From NCBI GenBank assembly GCA_905250885.1, contig CAJNOQ010001829.1, positions 1 to 28,198 of the forward strand: 28,198 nucleotides of DNA. The letters run 5' to 3'. The notes beneath the pieces are model-generated. The model ran no database searches and was not told the DNA's origin. It saw only the letters and a program-made list of their open reading frames with translations. Every line of letters starts with the position of its first letter. Position 1 is the first letter of the stretch. This DNA comes from Didymodactylos carnosus. Its lineage: Eukaryota; Rotifera; Eurotatoria; Philodinida; Philodinidae. Both the position numbers and the translations under genes were made by a program. Below, one piece after another: positions 9,994 through 20,203 of this stretch.

Positions 9994-12900
9994 ATGTTAG
10001 GACGGACAATGCGTGCAATATTAATCAAAGAGTTTGGTAAATATCTTGATTCTCCTCACATTGTATAATCGTACTGTGATTTTGTGGAACTTCTTCAAAC
10101 AACCCAAAGGATTGAGTGGAAGTGTATATCTGAAAATCTATAGTTTTTGTGAATATTTTACTTTCTCCCTTGCAGACGGACAAAACACTCACGTAGTGTT
10201 TCATCCCTTGGAAACGGTAACTAAGTACTATCATCTCTTATTGTCAATTTTCTTCTCTGAATAAGTTTACCAATATAGATTCGCGTTTGCAAGCCGGCAT
10301 GATTTTGTAGTACGGGTCTTTTATTATCTTTTGTATGACTTGATATTTTTATTTTTTTAAACCAATACTAAAATCAACAAAAAGAACATTAAAATAAACA
10401 ACAAAATGTATTTGCTTTTTTATTGTTAAAATCTTTTATTTTACTTTACGTAGTAATTTTTAAAACATTAAGTTTGAATCTCGTACAATTATAGAAATTT
10501 AGATTTTAGCCTCACGGAGTCTGATCTAACAAAATTTGGTGTTTGTTTTTAGGCGATGCAAGCGTTTGTAAATTAGTGAAAGACGTTTCCATACCAGAAA
10601 TTCAATCCAAAGAGGTAATACACTGGCCCAGAGATCTATGCAGGAAAAAAATAGGAAGAACAGAAATAGTTGGACGAACTACGATTAATTTGCACTTATA
10701 TTAACGAATTTGAGACAGGTGACTATCTGGCGTTATTTATGTTTACTTTCAGTTATTGATTCGAGTGCATGCAGCTGGTGTAAACCCTGTTGATACTTAT
10801 ATTCGTTCTGGTACTTATAGCCGTCGTCCAAATCTGCCGTATATTCCCGGCTTAGATTCAGGTGGAGTTGTAGAAAAAGTTGGACAAGATGTCAAAAATT
10901 TCAAGGTTCAATTTATCTGTTGTTTTATTTATTTTTGTAAGCGATTTTCTTGCTGTTTTAGGCTGGTGATCGAGTGTTCACGGTAAATACTGTGACTGGT
11001 AGTTATGCGGATTATTGCGTGGCTCGATCTGATTTTACATTCCATTTACCTGCAAATGTGTCTTTTGAAGAAGCATCGGGATTGGGTTTACCATATTTTA
11101 CAGCATATCGAGCACTATTTATCAAGTATGATTCATATTTTTATAGCTTGAAGCTTTTTTCGAGTAGTGTAATCATCAAATTATTTCAGGTAAATGTAGG
11201 AAGAAGGATCGAAAGTGACTGCAGAAAATTCTCATCTAAAATTTGAAATACTCCACATGCAATTGTTTCTTTATTTGCAAAGAGAAGCTTGACTATAGAG
11301 AAATAACAAATTTATTTAAATTTTGGTGCACTTCTATCGTTTGTTGCAGTTTTTTTCAGTTGTAAGCCATGTCGGATATCTCCCAATAAAGCTGACCGAT
11401 CGTCTTCACCGCCAGTATTTGCTTTTGGTTTAGTCACTAGTAGTGGAGGTGGAGGAGGAGGAGGACCTGGAGGAGGAGGTATATTTGGTGCGGGTGGAGG
11501 TGGCCGACTCGGCAGTTTAGCCATATCTATTTGTTCAACGTCTGCTAGTTTTGGTTGTTGTTTGAAATTTAAATTGATGAAGGATGTTGGCGTTATCGTT
11601 GTTGATCTTCTAGTCGACAGTGTTGTTGAACTTTTCCTCAAACTTCCAGATGATCTTTTATTCGATACGGATACTGTTCTTGTCAGATTTGGTTTGGTTT
11701 TTGCAGCGGATGCTTTTATTTGTTCTTTCGTTTGATCTAAGATAGATTTAATATCTTGAGAATATTCAACGAGAATAGGCTGAAAGTTTTTCAATTCAAT
11801 CAATGGTGGACTATTTTGAAAATACGGTAATTTACGTATTTCTTTTAATGTTAGAACAGGTTTTGTTGTATCAAATATTTTTGTTAATAATTGCCTGACA
11901 CCATCATCTCGACAATCGTGCCAATGTTTAGGTGTTAGAGTAATTGTGTCCAATTCATAACCTGATACCATTTCAAATATTAAACGACCGAAACAAATCA
12001 CTTCATTAACATCTTCCATTGACATACCATCAGCAATACTTGGTTGTAGATTTTGGACAGATCGTTTGACAAGTGATGCTATTCGAGATCGTTCTTGAAG
12101 AAATGAATATTCATAAGAGCCAATTTGTACACATTCTCCATTTCGAGCAATGATAATATTTCCACTATGTAGGTCAATGAGGGGTGGAATACTCTTTTCT
12201 TTCAAATAAAGTAAACCTTCAAGAATTTGTGTAGAATATAAATGAACACGTTCAAGCGATATGCCAGAGTTACGATAACTGTATTTTCCCTAGAAAAGAC
12301 AAATAAAAAATGAACGGATATAGTGATTGCGCTACTAACTCAACGAGTGCGTGTTATTAAATAAATTTGATCGAATAGCAACTGTTATGATATTGCTGGT
12401 TGCCATGGTCGAGTAACATCTATTTTTCCTTTAGATACTGATAAAGAACCGGTGCAGTAAGTCTAAGTTTTGTCTCACCCCTTTGGCTAACTAATTCGTC
12501 TGTATTTGCAGTGCAACTAATATTTTAGGATTGAGATTGATAGCATCATTCACGTGTGATGAATGAAGTGACTTTTGGATTGAATATGATTTGAAATCAT
12601 CTCTTTAGAGAAAAAGTATAAATATTTAAGTCTTCGACTAATTAGTTAGAACTACGGTTCGAACATTTCAATAGATTCAAAACTGATATTTGATAATTAA
12701 AGATTATTTTATCTGTCTATCTATGATAAATACCCTTTTCACTTACGTTAAATTGTCCTGTTGGTACCACACCATGTATAAAATCTTTGAGTGAACCATG
12801 TGTTTGATAATCTTTGACAATTACAAATAACAGTTGATTTTGAATATAATCGATTTTTTTTATTTGTTCCACATAAGGATGATATAAATAGGAAAACAGT

Positions 12901-15900
12901 TCATTTAAAATCGTTATGTAAACACTTTCTTCGTGAGGAAATTCAAATCGATCACTTTTAGGAAATAAACTTAAGATAATTGAAGCTTGTTTACCACTGC
13001 CTTGTTTTGGACTTAGTAGAAACCAATATTTATCAATTCTATAACCAATTTGTGATAATTGTGAATAGAATGTATACTCGTTTACACATCTAACGTAGAA
13101 GTGACACGTTAATAGAGCTGAACGTTGACCATCAAGTTCTCGTTCACGTTTTGGTTGAGTTAAACGTTGTAATAGAGGAGTATCGATATCAGCGGTACTA
13201 CTAAGTCGTCTTTCGCGCGGTGAACGTTGTCGATATTTTGCACAAAGACAACAAATGAAAAAAAATAATCCTAAACTCAGTATAATAATCAAAATAGCTA
13301 AAAGAGATATCCATAAAGCATCTTCTTCCATTTTACTTTTCTTATGAAGTAGAGAGAGAGAGAAAGAATAGCTAAATATGAGCTGATAACGAAGTAATAA
13401 GTAAATAGACGTGTTGTATAGAAGAAAAGCAAGGACAAAAGTTGAAATAATGATGACTAAATATTCTGAGAATACACACGATTCTAATTTTTAGGATATC
13501 TTTATTAGCCTCTAAACTGTTACTGATCTGTTAGTTGTCTGAGTTATTTCTTAAATTCACTGTATAATTTTATATTGTGAATTAATTGTAGATAGAATTG
13601 TATTGCAAAGTGGAAGCAGGATGCGTAATCGATCTACGACTTAATCACCTTTTAGACTTGTATGATTATTGTAACCAAAATGATACGAATTATTAAGCAA
13701 ATATGGCTACATAAGAACTGAATAATTGTAACACGGATATTAAAGAAGCCTGTTTACTATACGGTTGTTGAAGTAGTGGCGTACCTATGATTTTTACACT
13801 TCTTCGACCGTCCTCCAAAGGGTTAAGAAGAAATCGTTTTCTGGTTATAGAGAATTTTTTTGACTATCACGCAAAAATAAATACATGTTACTTTAGTCTG
13901 AATTTGACTTTTCCAGAACAAGTTTTTGTTCTAAGTCAATAAACAAAGAAAAAGTTCGGGCCGAAATTTTATATTGCACCCAAATAGCATTGGATCATAA
14001 TCCCACACAGTGCACGTTTTTTAAAACAAGCGGACATTAGAGGTCTTTGCTCGTAAACTAGAGTACTTTGGGGTAATTAGGCACACTCTTTGAAATTTTC
14101 ATCCTTTTTCTGCTATTTCTTGGTCGTTTTTGATCGGTAAACTTGCGATTGAACACGGTGATAGATCGAATATTTTTCTACACGTTCATGTAAAAATCTT
14201 TTGAAAATCTTCGGCCAATTTTGAGCCAGATCCAAAATGCGAAGAGCTCCATCAAAGTGTCTCTAATTACCCCGTACCGGGTAATTAGAGACACTTCACT
14301 TGTACGCTTAGAGATAAAAATAGAGACACTCCATTCAAATACATGGAGTTTTAATGTACAATTGCTGGTGAATTAAGCTTGGGAGATAATTAGTTCAAAA
14401 ATACCTCATTTTATAGCCCGGATCTTCTTCTCTCTACCATATAGTTTTGAGCTCATTATCATTTAAAGTTATTAAGCTAATTAGCAGATAATCAGCAGCA
14501 CTAGAAATTTTCTTTTTTCCTTTTTTATGCTTCGGGATAAATAGAGACACTCCACTGAAATACACGAGATTCTCAGAGACAAACCTCTACCGTCTCTAAG
14601 AAGTCGATTTTGGTATTATACCAAATGACAAAGTTCTTCAGAATGCTGAGCTCTATTACATATATGAGAACCGGAAGAAAAGAAAATATATTTTAGTGAT
14701 TTCTGTGTACACAATGAACATTGTCGATTTTAAACACATTTTTTTCATTAAAATTGTTAAGATAATTAAGCTAGAGTCATTATTAATAGTCAGATTCCAA
14801 TCAGGTTGAACGTTTCATATACTTTACACAATTCTCTTCATATTACACCAAAATGTTTTATAGGACATATGGTTTAAGGCCAACAGTTCCACTTTGCATT
14901 AGGCATGCACCGGATATTTTATGGGAGCACTCCGACGCCAGCGGTTTTAAAAATCGGAGAAACCTTTTAAAATTTTTTCGAATCGGTAGTTTTGTGCATA
15001 AATGTTTGCTCTACAAAATAGGATGTTGTAGACTTTCTTACGCAGGTTTGTCGATGAGATATGAATTTTTATCGGAAAGACAGACCCTCTATTAACCGGC
15101 CGGTTATAATCGGTTCTATTTTAGAGAAAAAAATTCATATCTCATCGACAAACCATCGTAAGAAATCTATAGTGTTTTTGTGCTGGACTTGGTTGGCTTC
15201 AATGGAAAACTTCTATTTTTTCTATTTTGTTTTCAGACTAATTTTCGGCTACATTTCTCTGAAAAACTAAATAAGCTATTTTATTCAGAATTCGATGCTG
15301 ATCCGAAATATATGATTTTTTTTGAAAATGGTTGGGACAAAAACCACCACTTGTCCTTTGTCACAAAAATGTGCAATAAATAACAATGGATCTGCCGAAC
15401 TCGGAGAACATATATCAGATATCGCACATTTTGGACACAAAACTGCCAAAGTCCAAAACGGACACAAACGCCAAGTAAAAATCAAGATATTTTTGAAGTT
15501 CTTTCGAAGGGCTAGGAATAGAGCTACATTAGATTGTATGCACGACAGACGTGTTGTATACAGACGAACATGTTGACAAAGTTTCCCGAAGTGTGGAGCT
15601 CCTTACACTATTCACACGTCTACAGAAACTTAGTTAGGCGGTAAAATAAATTTGTTTCTTCGACACTAGAAGTCCAAACTAGGAAATGTTTTCGTTAATT
15701 TAGGCCCAAAAGAGCCTAGATTCATAATCTATAGCGCTTTCGTGTTGGACTTGGTTGGCTTCCATGGAAAACTTCTTTTATCTATTCTTTTTTATTTTTA
15801 GACTAATTTTTGGCTAAGTATTTTCTCATGATCCTTAGCAGTTCAAACAAAACTTCTTTTGAGAATCTATGCCACGTTCAGGCGACAAAAGTTAAAGAGC

Positions 15901-18031
15901 ATTAACGAATCTGATTGATCGAGTAAAAGTTAAGTCGTCACAAAAACATGACTAGAGTTGGAGTTAAGGATGCTGATTGGTTGTAAAGTTAATTGTGTTG
16001 CATATTCTGAACATAGCCTAAGGGTCATATCTTGAAGTAGTGTTTTCCATACTTAGGTGGGAAAATAGAATACTTCGATTTTTTTTGCTAAATGTGCACC
16101 TGGATACACACTGTGCCTCATATTCTTCGACGTTGTGCCATTCATTAGACAAAATTCTAAACATACCTAAATGTTTATGATAAATGTATCATAGATTATT
16201 TTGATTAATAAAATAATGATTCTCATAGATCGCTTCATTCACTGAAATGTCATTAGTTCGTATACAACAAACTGTAATATATGAAAGAATAAGTATATTT
16301 CTAACAAATTTTTATTACCGTAGTTGTTTTTATCACTCTGTCAAAACAATCTCTTTACATTTGCGTTCTTCACATTGATGATTGTGTATTTTTTGTCGCG
16401 ATAAGTGCTGCTACATCAGTTTTTCGCATGATTTGAACAATTCGATATTTAATATCTTGGAGTATTATATTTTCATATTGATGAAGTAATTGAGACACAT
16501 GTTTTCATTTTCAAATCTATTAGAAGAGAAACGTTCCCCAGAAGTAAGATTTTTTTGCTCACTGAACGATAAGAAAACAGTTGTTGATGAGATGACTCTC
16601 GAAAGGAACGTGTACATTCACATCGACAAGATGAACGAAGCCATGAACATGTAACTCTAAAATACAACAATTACATTTTTAACTATATTTTTTTGGATGA
16701 AACTTGTTTCGAACTAGTGCTAGACAATCAGGTTGGGACTGACTAAACCTGAGTAAGTGAGTCAAAAGGTCTGGTAGAATTAGCGGTTTTGTGTGACGGA
16801 AATGTGCGATATTTGGTCGATGGTTTTAACATTTGGTGTATCTCCAGGATAATCTAATGCAGTAAACGGATAAACCTTCGAATTAGATTGATCCTTGATC
16901 AACATCACCGGTTATTCTACTTCTACTAATAATCTAGTCAATGTCATGATGTAGAGTTACCCAACGTTGAAAATCACTCAAATACGCTTTGAAATTCTAT
17001 TCGAACGGTACAGCTGAAAGAAATCTACTAGAAGTACCCTCGTTGTTCCTCTCAAAGATTGCTTTCTGTTGTTATGTCCGACAGTCGATATATTACTTTT
17101 GAACATGTTTCTTTCGATTTTAGAGGTAATGGAAAACCCAATGAGACGGTTCTTATCCATGGTGCAAGCGGTGGGGTGAGTAGAAAGGGAGAGAGAGACA
17201 ATGTGTCGCAGAAGTGTACAGATTGCGCACAATTTTGACTAGGTTGGTATAGCCGCCATTCAGTTAGCAAAATCAATGGGTTTAAAAGTGATTGGTACCG
17301 CTTCAACGGAGCAAGGAATGAAAATTGTCAAAGAACAAGGCGCCGATTATGTATTCAATCATAAACAGGAAGGTTATTTAAAAGATATTGCAGTAAGTAG
17401 TAGAGTGGAAAGCGTATAAAAATATATCATTATTTAAGACTATGTTTAGGCATCAACTCCAAATGGAGATGGCGTCGAATTGATATTAGAAATGTTGGCT
17501 AATGTCAATTTGAACAATGACTTACAATTATTAAAGTCGAAAATTGGTAGAGTCGTGGTAAGTCAGTTTTTGAAAAAAATTAAATTATAGATCTAAAGGG
17601 TTTTCTCACAGCTTCGAAGGATGCATTCTATAGACAAACACACGTTGAGCATTCTTCTTAGCTGTTAAGAAATGGTTGTGTAGAGCGAGTAATGAGTTTA
17701 TTTGATGGTGTATCTAGGTAATTGGCAACCGTGGTACTATTGATATCAATCCTCGCCTGTTAATGGCTAAAGAAACATCAATATGCGGTGTGACATTGTT
17801 TAGCTCAACTGAAGTAAGCGTATAGATGCTCTCTTTACCCATTTACATAGATTCTATCCTTTGAAGGATGAGTATCAAGTGACAAATGCTTATTTACAAC
17901 ATGGTCTTCAGCATGGTTATTTAAAACCGGTTTTGGGCAAATCATATTCTCTAGAAGAAGCGGCACAAGCTCAGGAAGATGTTATTAATAACCAAGGCAG
18001 TATAGGACGATTAACATTAAAAATTGTTTAA
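9994..18031 (+). CDS. CRYZ: Quinone oxidoreductase (zeta-crystallin family)
   Basis: Nine exons: 9994-10036, 10553-10614, 10753-10905, 10962-11125, 17124-17175, 17243-17392, 17450-17557, 17718-17813, 17867-18031. All introns are GT-AG and every junction keeps the frame, giving 330 residues (325 if the ATG at 10009 is used, where [10 protein letters not shown] matches the usual family start); vertebrate zeta-crystallin has about 329. Family marks in order: [46 protein letters not shown], the NADPH-binding [16 protein letters not shown] (about 153-168, split by intron 5), [15 protein letters not shown], and the C-terminal LKPVLGKSY. The GHE zinc motif of alcohol dehydrogenases is absent, as expected for this zinc-free branch of the MDR superfamily. 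The predicted reaction is NADPH-dependent one-electron quinone reduction in the cytosol. Intron 4 is 5,998 bp and contains an opposite-strand gene; the other introns are 53-516 bp. A polyadenylation signal AATAAA follows at 18128-18133. Confidence 0.93.
11271..11276 (-). terminator. Polyadenylation signal of the nested gene
   Basis: AATAAA on the minus strand about 36 bases past the stop codon of the pseudokinase gene. A second AATAAA overlaps the stop region at 11304-11309. Confidence 0.5.
11312..13331 (-). CDS. Membrane-anchored PXK/Slob-like pseudokinase with WH2
   Basis: Two exons on the minus strand, 13331-12747 and 12289-11312, with a 457-bp intron (GTAAGT donor, TTTTCTAG acceptor, phase 0), encode 520 residues. 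Residues ~7-31 are a single membrane segment ([19 protein letters not shown]) followed by [10 protein letters not shown]. Residues ~75-440 resemble the kinase-like region of the PXK/Slob family: [37 protein letters not shown]. The catalytic loop reads [10 protein letters not shown] (233-242) instead of HRDxxxxN, and the DFG position reads GSY, so it is probably catalytically dead. A Ser/Thr/Lys-rich stretch, a polyproline tract (458-479) and a WH2-type actin-binding motif ([16 protein letters not shown], 493-508) close the protein. PXK itself has an N-terminal PX domain, which is replaced here by the membrane anchor. Inferred role: membrane adaptor linking trafficking or channel regulation to actin. 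It lies inside intron 4 of the quinone oxidoreductase gene on the other strand. Confidence 0.85.
13332..14254. other. Upstream region of the nested gene
   Basis: Should hold the promoter of the minus-strand pseudokinase gene. A GA-rich run (AGAGAGAGAGAGAAAG, near 13351-13366) lies 20-35 bases upstream of its start codon. A GAACAAGTTTTTGTTC hairpin lies near 13917-13932. A diverged relative of the palindrome below (GGGGTAATTAGGCACACT) lies at about 14070. No other gene is seen. Confidence 0.4.
14255..14296. repeat. Perfect 18-bp stem palindrome D
   Basis: AAGTGTCTCTAATTACCC (14255-14272) is followed by a 6-base loop and its exact reverse complement (14279-14296). Related words without the inversion occur at ~14314 (AATAGAGACACTCCATTC) and ~14546 (AATAGAGACACTCCACTG), and a partial one at ~14070. 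It looks like the centre of a local repeat family or the joined ends of a small transposon. Confidence 0.75.
14297..15033. other. Intronic spacer with diverged GAGACACTCCA repeats
   Basis: Two imperfect direct repeats of ATAGAGACACTCCAYTSAAATACA (near 14313 and 14544). No gene seen; the 80-codon frame at 14853-15095 is not recognisable. Confidence 0.4.
15034..15164. mobile_element. Small foldback element E
   Basis: Arms 15034-15070 and 15129-15164 are inverted copies (TTTCTTACGCAGG and GTTTGTCGATGAGATATGAA on one side, TTTCTTACGATGG and the same long block on the other). About 58 bp of centre includes an ACCGGCCGGT palindrome. About 130 bp in total; a MITE-like or hairpin element. Confidence 0.7.
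15164..15259 (+). repeat. Direct repeat, copy 1
   Basis: Matches 15726-15828 in the same orientation (AATCTATAGTGTTTTTGTGC / AATCTATAGCGCTTTCGTGT, then TGGACTTGGTTGGCTTC, then ATGGAAAACTTCT, then AGACTAATTTT and GGCTA). It begins immediately at the outer edge of foldback E. About 80 percent identity by eye; no coding sense. Confidence 0.65.
15726..15828 (+). repeat. Direct repeat, copy 2
   Basis: Second copy of the 15164-15259 repeat, not joined to a foldback here. It shares the block TGGACTTGGTTGGCTTC and the T-rich stretch ending in AGACTAATTTTTGGCTAA. Confidence 0.65.
15829..17123. other. Remaining intron 4 sequence
   Basis: AT-rich intronic DNA with no recognised gene or structured element. 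Open frames here (such as 16473-16670 and 16978-17306 on the minus strand) are short and overlap the CRYZ exon or are featureless. Confidence 0.4.
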
Positions 18032-18477
18032 ATTTAAACTATTGACTAGTTAGGCGACGTTTTAGCTATGATAATTTTCATATAATTTAACTTTCTGTGA
18101 TTTGTGATTAAATGATGTATGAATGAGAATAAATATGATATACATTTTTGTCGCTCAGAATCGCTAAACTCTACCAGACCTTCATCGATATTTACACATA
18201 TTTCTCTCACACTCACACGAACGAATCGTCTGATATGCAAATAATAAAGCAGATCAACCCGCTGTTCGTACAGCAATTAGTATCTCGAAAGAGTTCTTGG
18301 GAAATGTGAGTACCGATCGCTGACCAGTCAAAAATTTTAGAAAAATGGTCGGTCCGGTTCGGCTTGCACATGTTCGCCGGTCATCGGTGATCGGCCGGTA
18401 CCGGTCATGATTTTGTTGACCGGTTGTATCCCTGATAAGAGCATTGAACTATTAGTGGAAACGACTAAGATAATTGA
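18032..18477. other. Gap between CRYZ and the F-box-like pseudogene
   Basis: Holds the CRYZ 3' untranslated region and AATAAA (18128-18133). From ~18330 to 18435 there is an unusually GC-rich cluster of nested CCGGTC/GACCGG words (for example ATCGGCCGGTACCGGTCATG), palindromic at several scales and probably a relic of a repeat. Confidence 0.5.
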
Positions 18478-19317
18478 TTAAAACCATAAATGAATCCATT
18501 CGTGTTGATAGTCGATAGCAAATGAGTCTTCTCCCTGTAAATGATTATGATCGATAAACCACCGGCGAAGATTTTTACTTGCGACTCCTGATAGAGGACC
18601 TTTGATGCAGAGATAAAGTTCTTCTTCTCTCCGCATTTCGAGCGCTTGTAATATAAGCGCATCGATGAGAACTGTTGAATCTTTCACAGACAGAACTATA
18701 TGACGAAGATCTGTAAATTGTCGAATAATGACATCTAATCGTATCGTTTAAATGTTTTGTAATCGGAAAATTTCGAGACGTACCGTACGATTCGTTTTTG
18801 TAATAATTGAAATGTTGATTCGCTGTCGGCTATTGTATTGTAACAATCGAAATCAATTGACAACTCATCAAGATTAGGAGCTGTCTCGAGCAAATGAAAT
18901 AGCTCACATATTCCGACAACTTTAAGTTGTTTCGGTCGAGGTAAATGTTAAATAATTCGTTCAGTTGATTGTGCCAGAGTAGCTGAAGAACAGAAAGTAA
19001 TAAATCAATTATTCGATGCAACAAACATCAGATATGAAAGATCCGTTCGTCATGAACAAACATTTAGTAAGAATTATTTTTCCGAAAGAAATCAAACGAA
19101 AACACAATAGACAAAACTAAGGGCAAAAATATTGGTTTCATCCTTTAAGTATCTCAATAAAAACAGCAAAATACAAGCGAAAAATAAGAATGTAATATTT
19201 TGTAATCCAAAGATTTCATTTTCCGCTATGTTCACTACTTGTATCTTCCTAACGAGTATTCGTAATATTTTTTTATATTATCAGAGTTGACTCATTTCTG
19301 GCGATAGCTGTCTCAGG

Positions 19318-19486
19318 ATGGTGTTTCTTAAGTGCTTCTTAAGTGCTCGATTTAACTAAGTCTAGACTTAAGTCATACGTAAGTCTCCGTTTTGTACACT
19401 TCCGTGTTAATTTTATACACTTAAGTCTGACTTAAGTCTAGACTTAGTTAAGCCGAGTACTTAAGAATTTTTATGAAACACCGTCT
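19318..19486. mobile_element. MITE-like element F
   Basis: About 169 bp with inverted arms 19319-19375 and 19428-19486: GGTGTTTCTTAAGTGC... against GGTGTTTCATAAAAATTCTT..., sharing AACTAAGTCTAGACTTAAGT exactly. The words CTTAAGT and AAGTC recur internally. It lies inside the 752-bp intron of the F-box-like pseudogene. Confidence 0.8.
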
Positions 19487-19928
19487 GGTACTACAGAAAG
19501 AGCTTCCTTAGCTTTTTTCTCCCTGGATCAGTAGCTGTTTCCGCCATCTCTTCGAATATTTTCTCACTCGTCGTTAAAAAAGAATTTTCTATTTATCTCT
19601 TCCGTGATTGGCTTATCCATGGAATATCTGACAACCATTTTTTCGTATTTTGCGCGCAGACACACAGACAACCATTTTGTAAGATGCTAGACTAAACTCA
19701 ACGGAACAAATAGTTCTTGTGAGAAGTTACATACGTGCTTCTGAATCAGTTTGTAAGTCAATCTTGAGCGTTCGAAGTTGATGAAAGTGTTGTACGGTCA
19801 TCAATACGTCGATAGAAGATAACGCTCCATAAATGCTTAGATTTTCAACTTTCTGCATGTATTTCCAACCTGGTAATGTATGTTTACCTATTGTTGCTGG
19901 AATATCGATTGAAAACAGATTGAAAGGA

Positions 19929-20021
19929 ACTGTGTGAATAATAGCATACTGATGCGGTTCATTCAACTAACATAATATTGAAATATGACCCGAGGGCAAG
20001 GGGGAAAAAGCATACTTCTGT
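19929..20021 (+). repeat. 93-bp duplication, source copy
   Basis: 92 of 93 bases match 23476-23568 in the same orientation. It spans 52 bp of F-box-like pseudogene and 41 bp of the left arm of palindromic element G. Confidence 0.93.
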
Positions 20022-20203
20022 ACTTCTCCGTACTTCTTGATACTTCTTCGTACTTTTTTGTACTTCTCCGTAGTTCTGAAGTACGAAGTATGTACTTAAG
20101 AAGTACAGAGAAGTACCGAGAAGTACAGAAGTATGCTTTTTCCCCCTTGCCCCCGGATCATATTTCTTCTTTTCTTCTTTTTCCCCCCTGCCCGGGAGCC
20201 ATG
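19981..20203. mobile_element. Palindromic element G with 10-bp internal repeats
   Basis: 19981-20165 is a long palindrome: AAATATGACCCGAGGGCAAG at the left edge matches AAATATGATCCGGGGGCAAG at the right edge on the other strand, followed on both by GGGGAAAAAGCATACTTCTG and further TACTTCT words. Each arm is a tandem array of ~10-bp units (TACTTCTCCG, TACTTCTTGA, TACTTCTTCG, TACTTTTTTG). A third, separate end-like segment (CTTTTTCCCCCCTGCCCGGG) follows to ~20203. It splits the F-box-like coding sequence between LLGTW and NEPHQYA. Confidence 0.75.

Larger units (their letters stand above)
11126..17123 (+). other. Giant intron 4 of CRYZ, host of a nested gene
   Basis: Donor GTATGA after ATCAA (exon 4 ends two bases into a codon); acceptor TTTTAG at 17123, with the next exon supplying the missing A to give Lys then [13 protein letters not shown]. 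Phase and protein continuity are exact. Contents: pseudokinase gene on the minus strand (11312-13331), then ~3.8 kb with palindromes at 14255-14296 and 15034-15164 and a direct repeat at 15164/15726. A decoy acceptor (TTATTTCAG, AG at 11188-11189) would run straight into a TAA and is not used for the full-length protein. Confidence 0.88.

Noticed and set aside
11190-11246. Possible alternative exon of CRYZ after a TTATTTCAG acceptor
   Set aside because: Joining it to exon 4 gives Lys followed at once by TAA; the exon at 17124 restores the conserved GASGGVG region in phase.
18046-18276. Minus-strand 76-codon frame downstream of CRYZ
   Set aside because: It lies in the likely 3' untranslated region and polyadenylation zone of CRYZ and has no recognisable motif.
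18700-18790. Second intron in the F-box-like pseudogene (GTACGT donor, GATTAG acceptor)
   Set aside because: The phases do not match, and reading through in shifted frames gives family-like residues, so frameshift decay explains it better.
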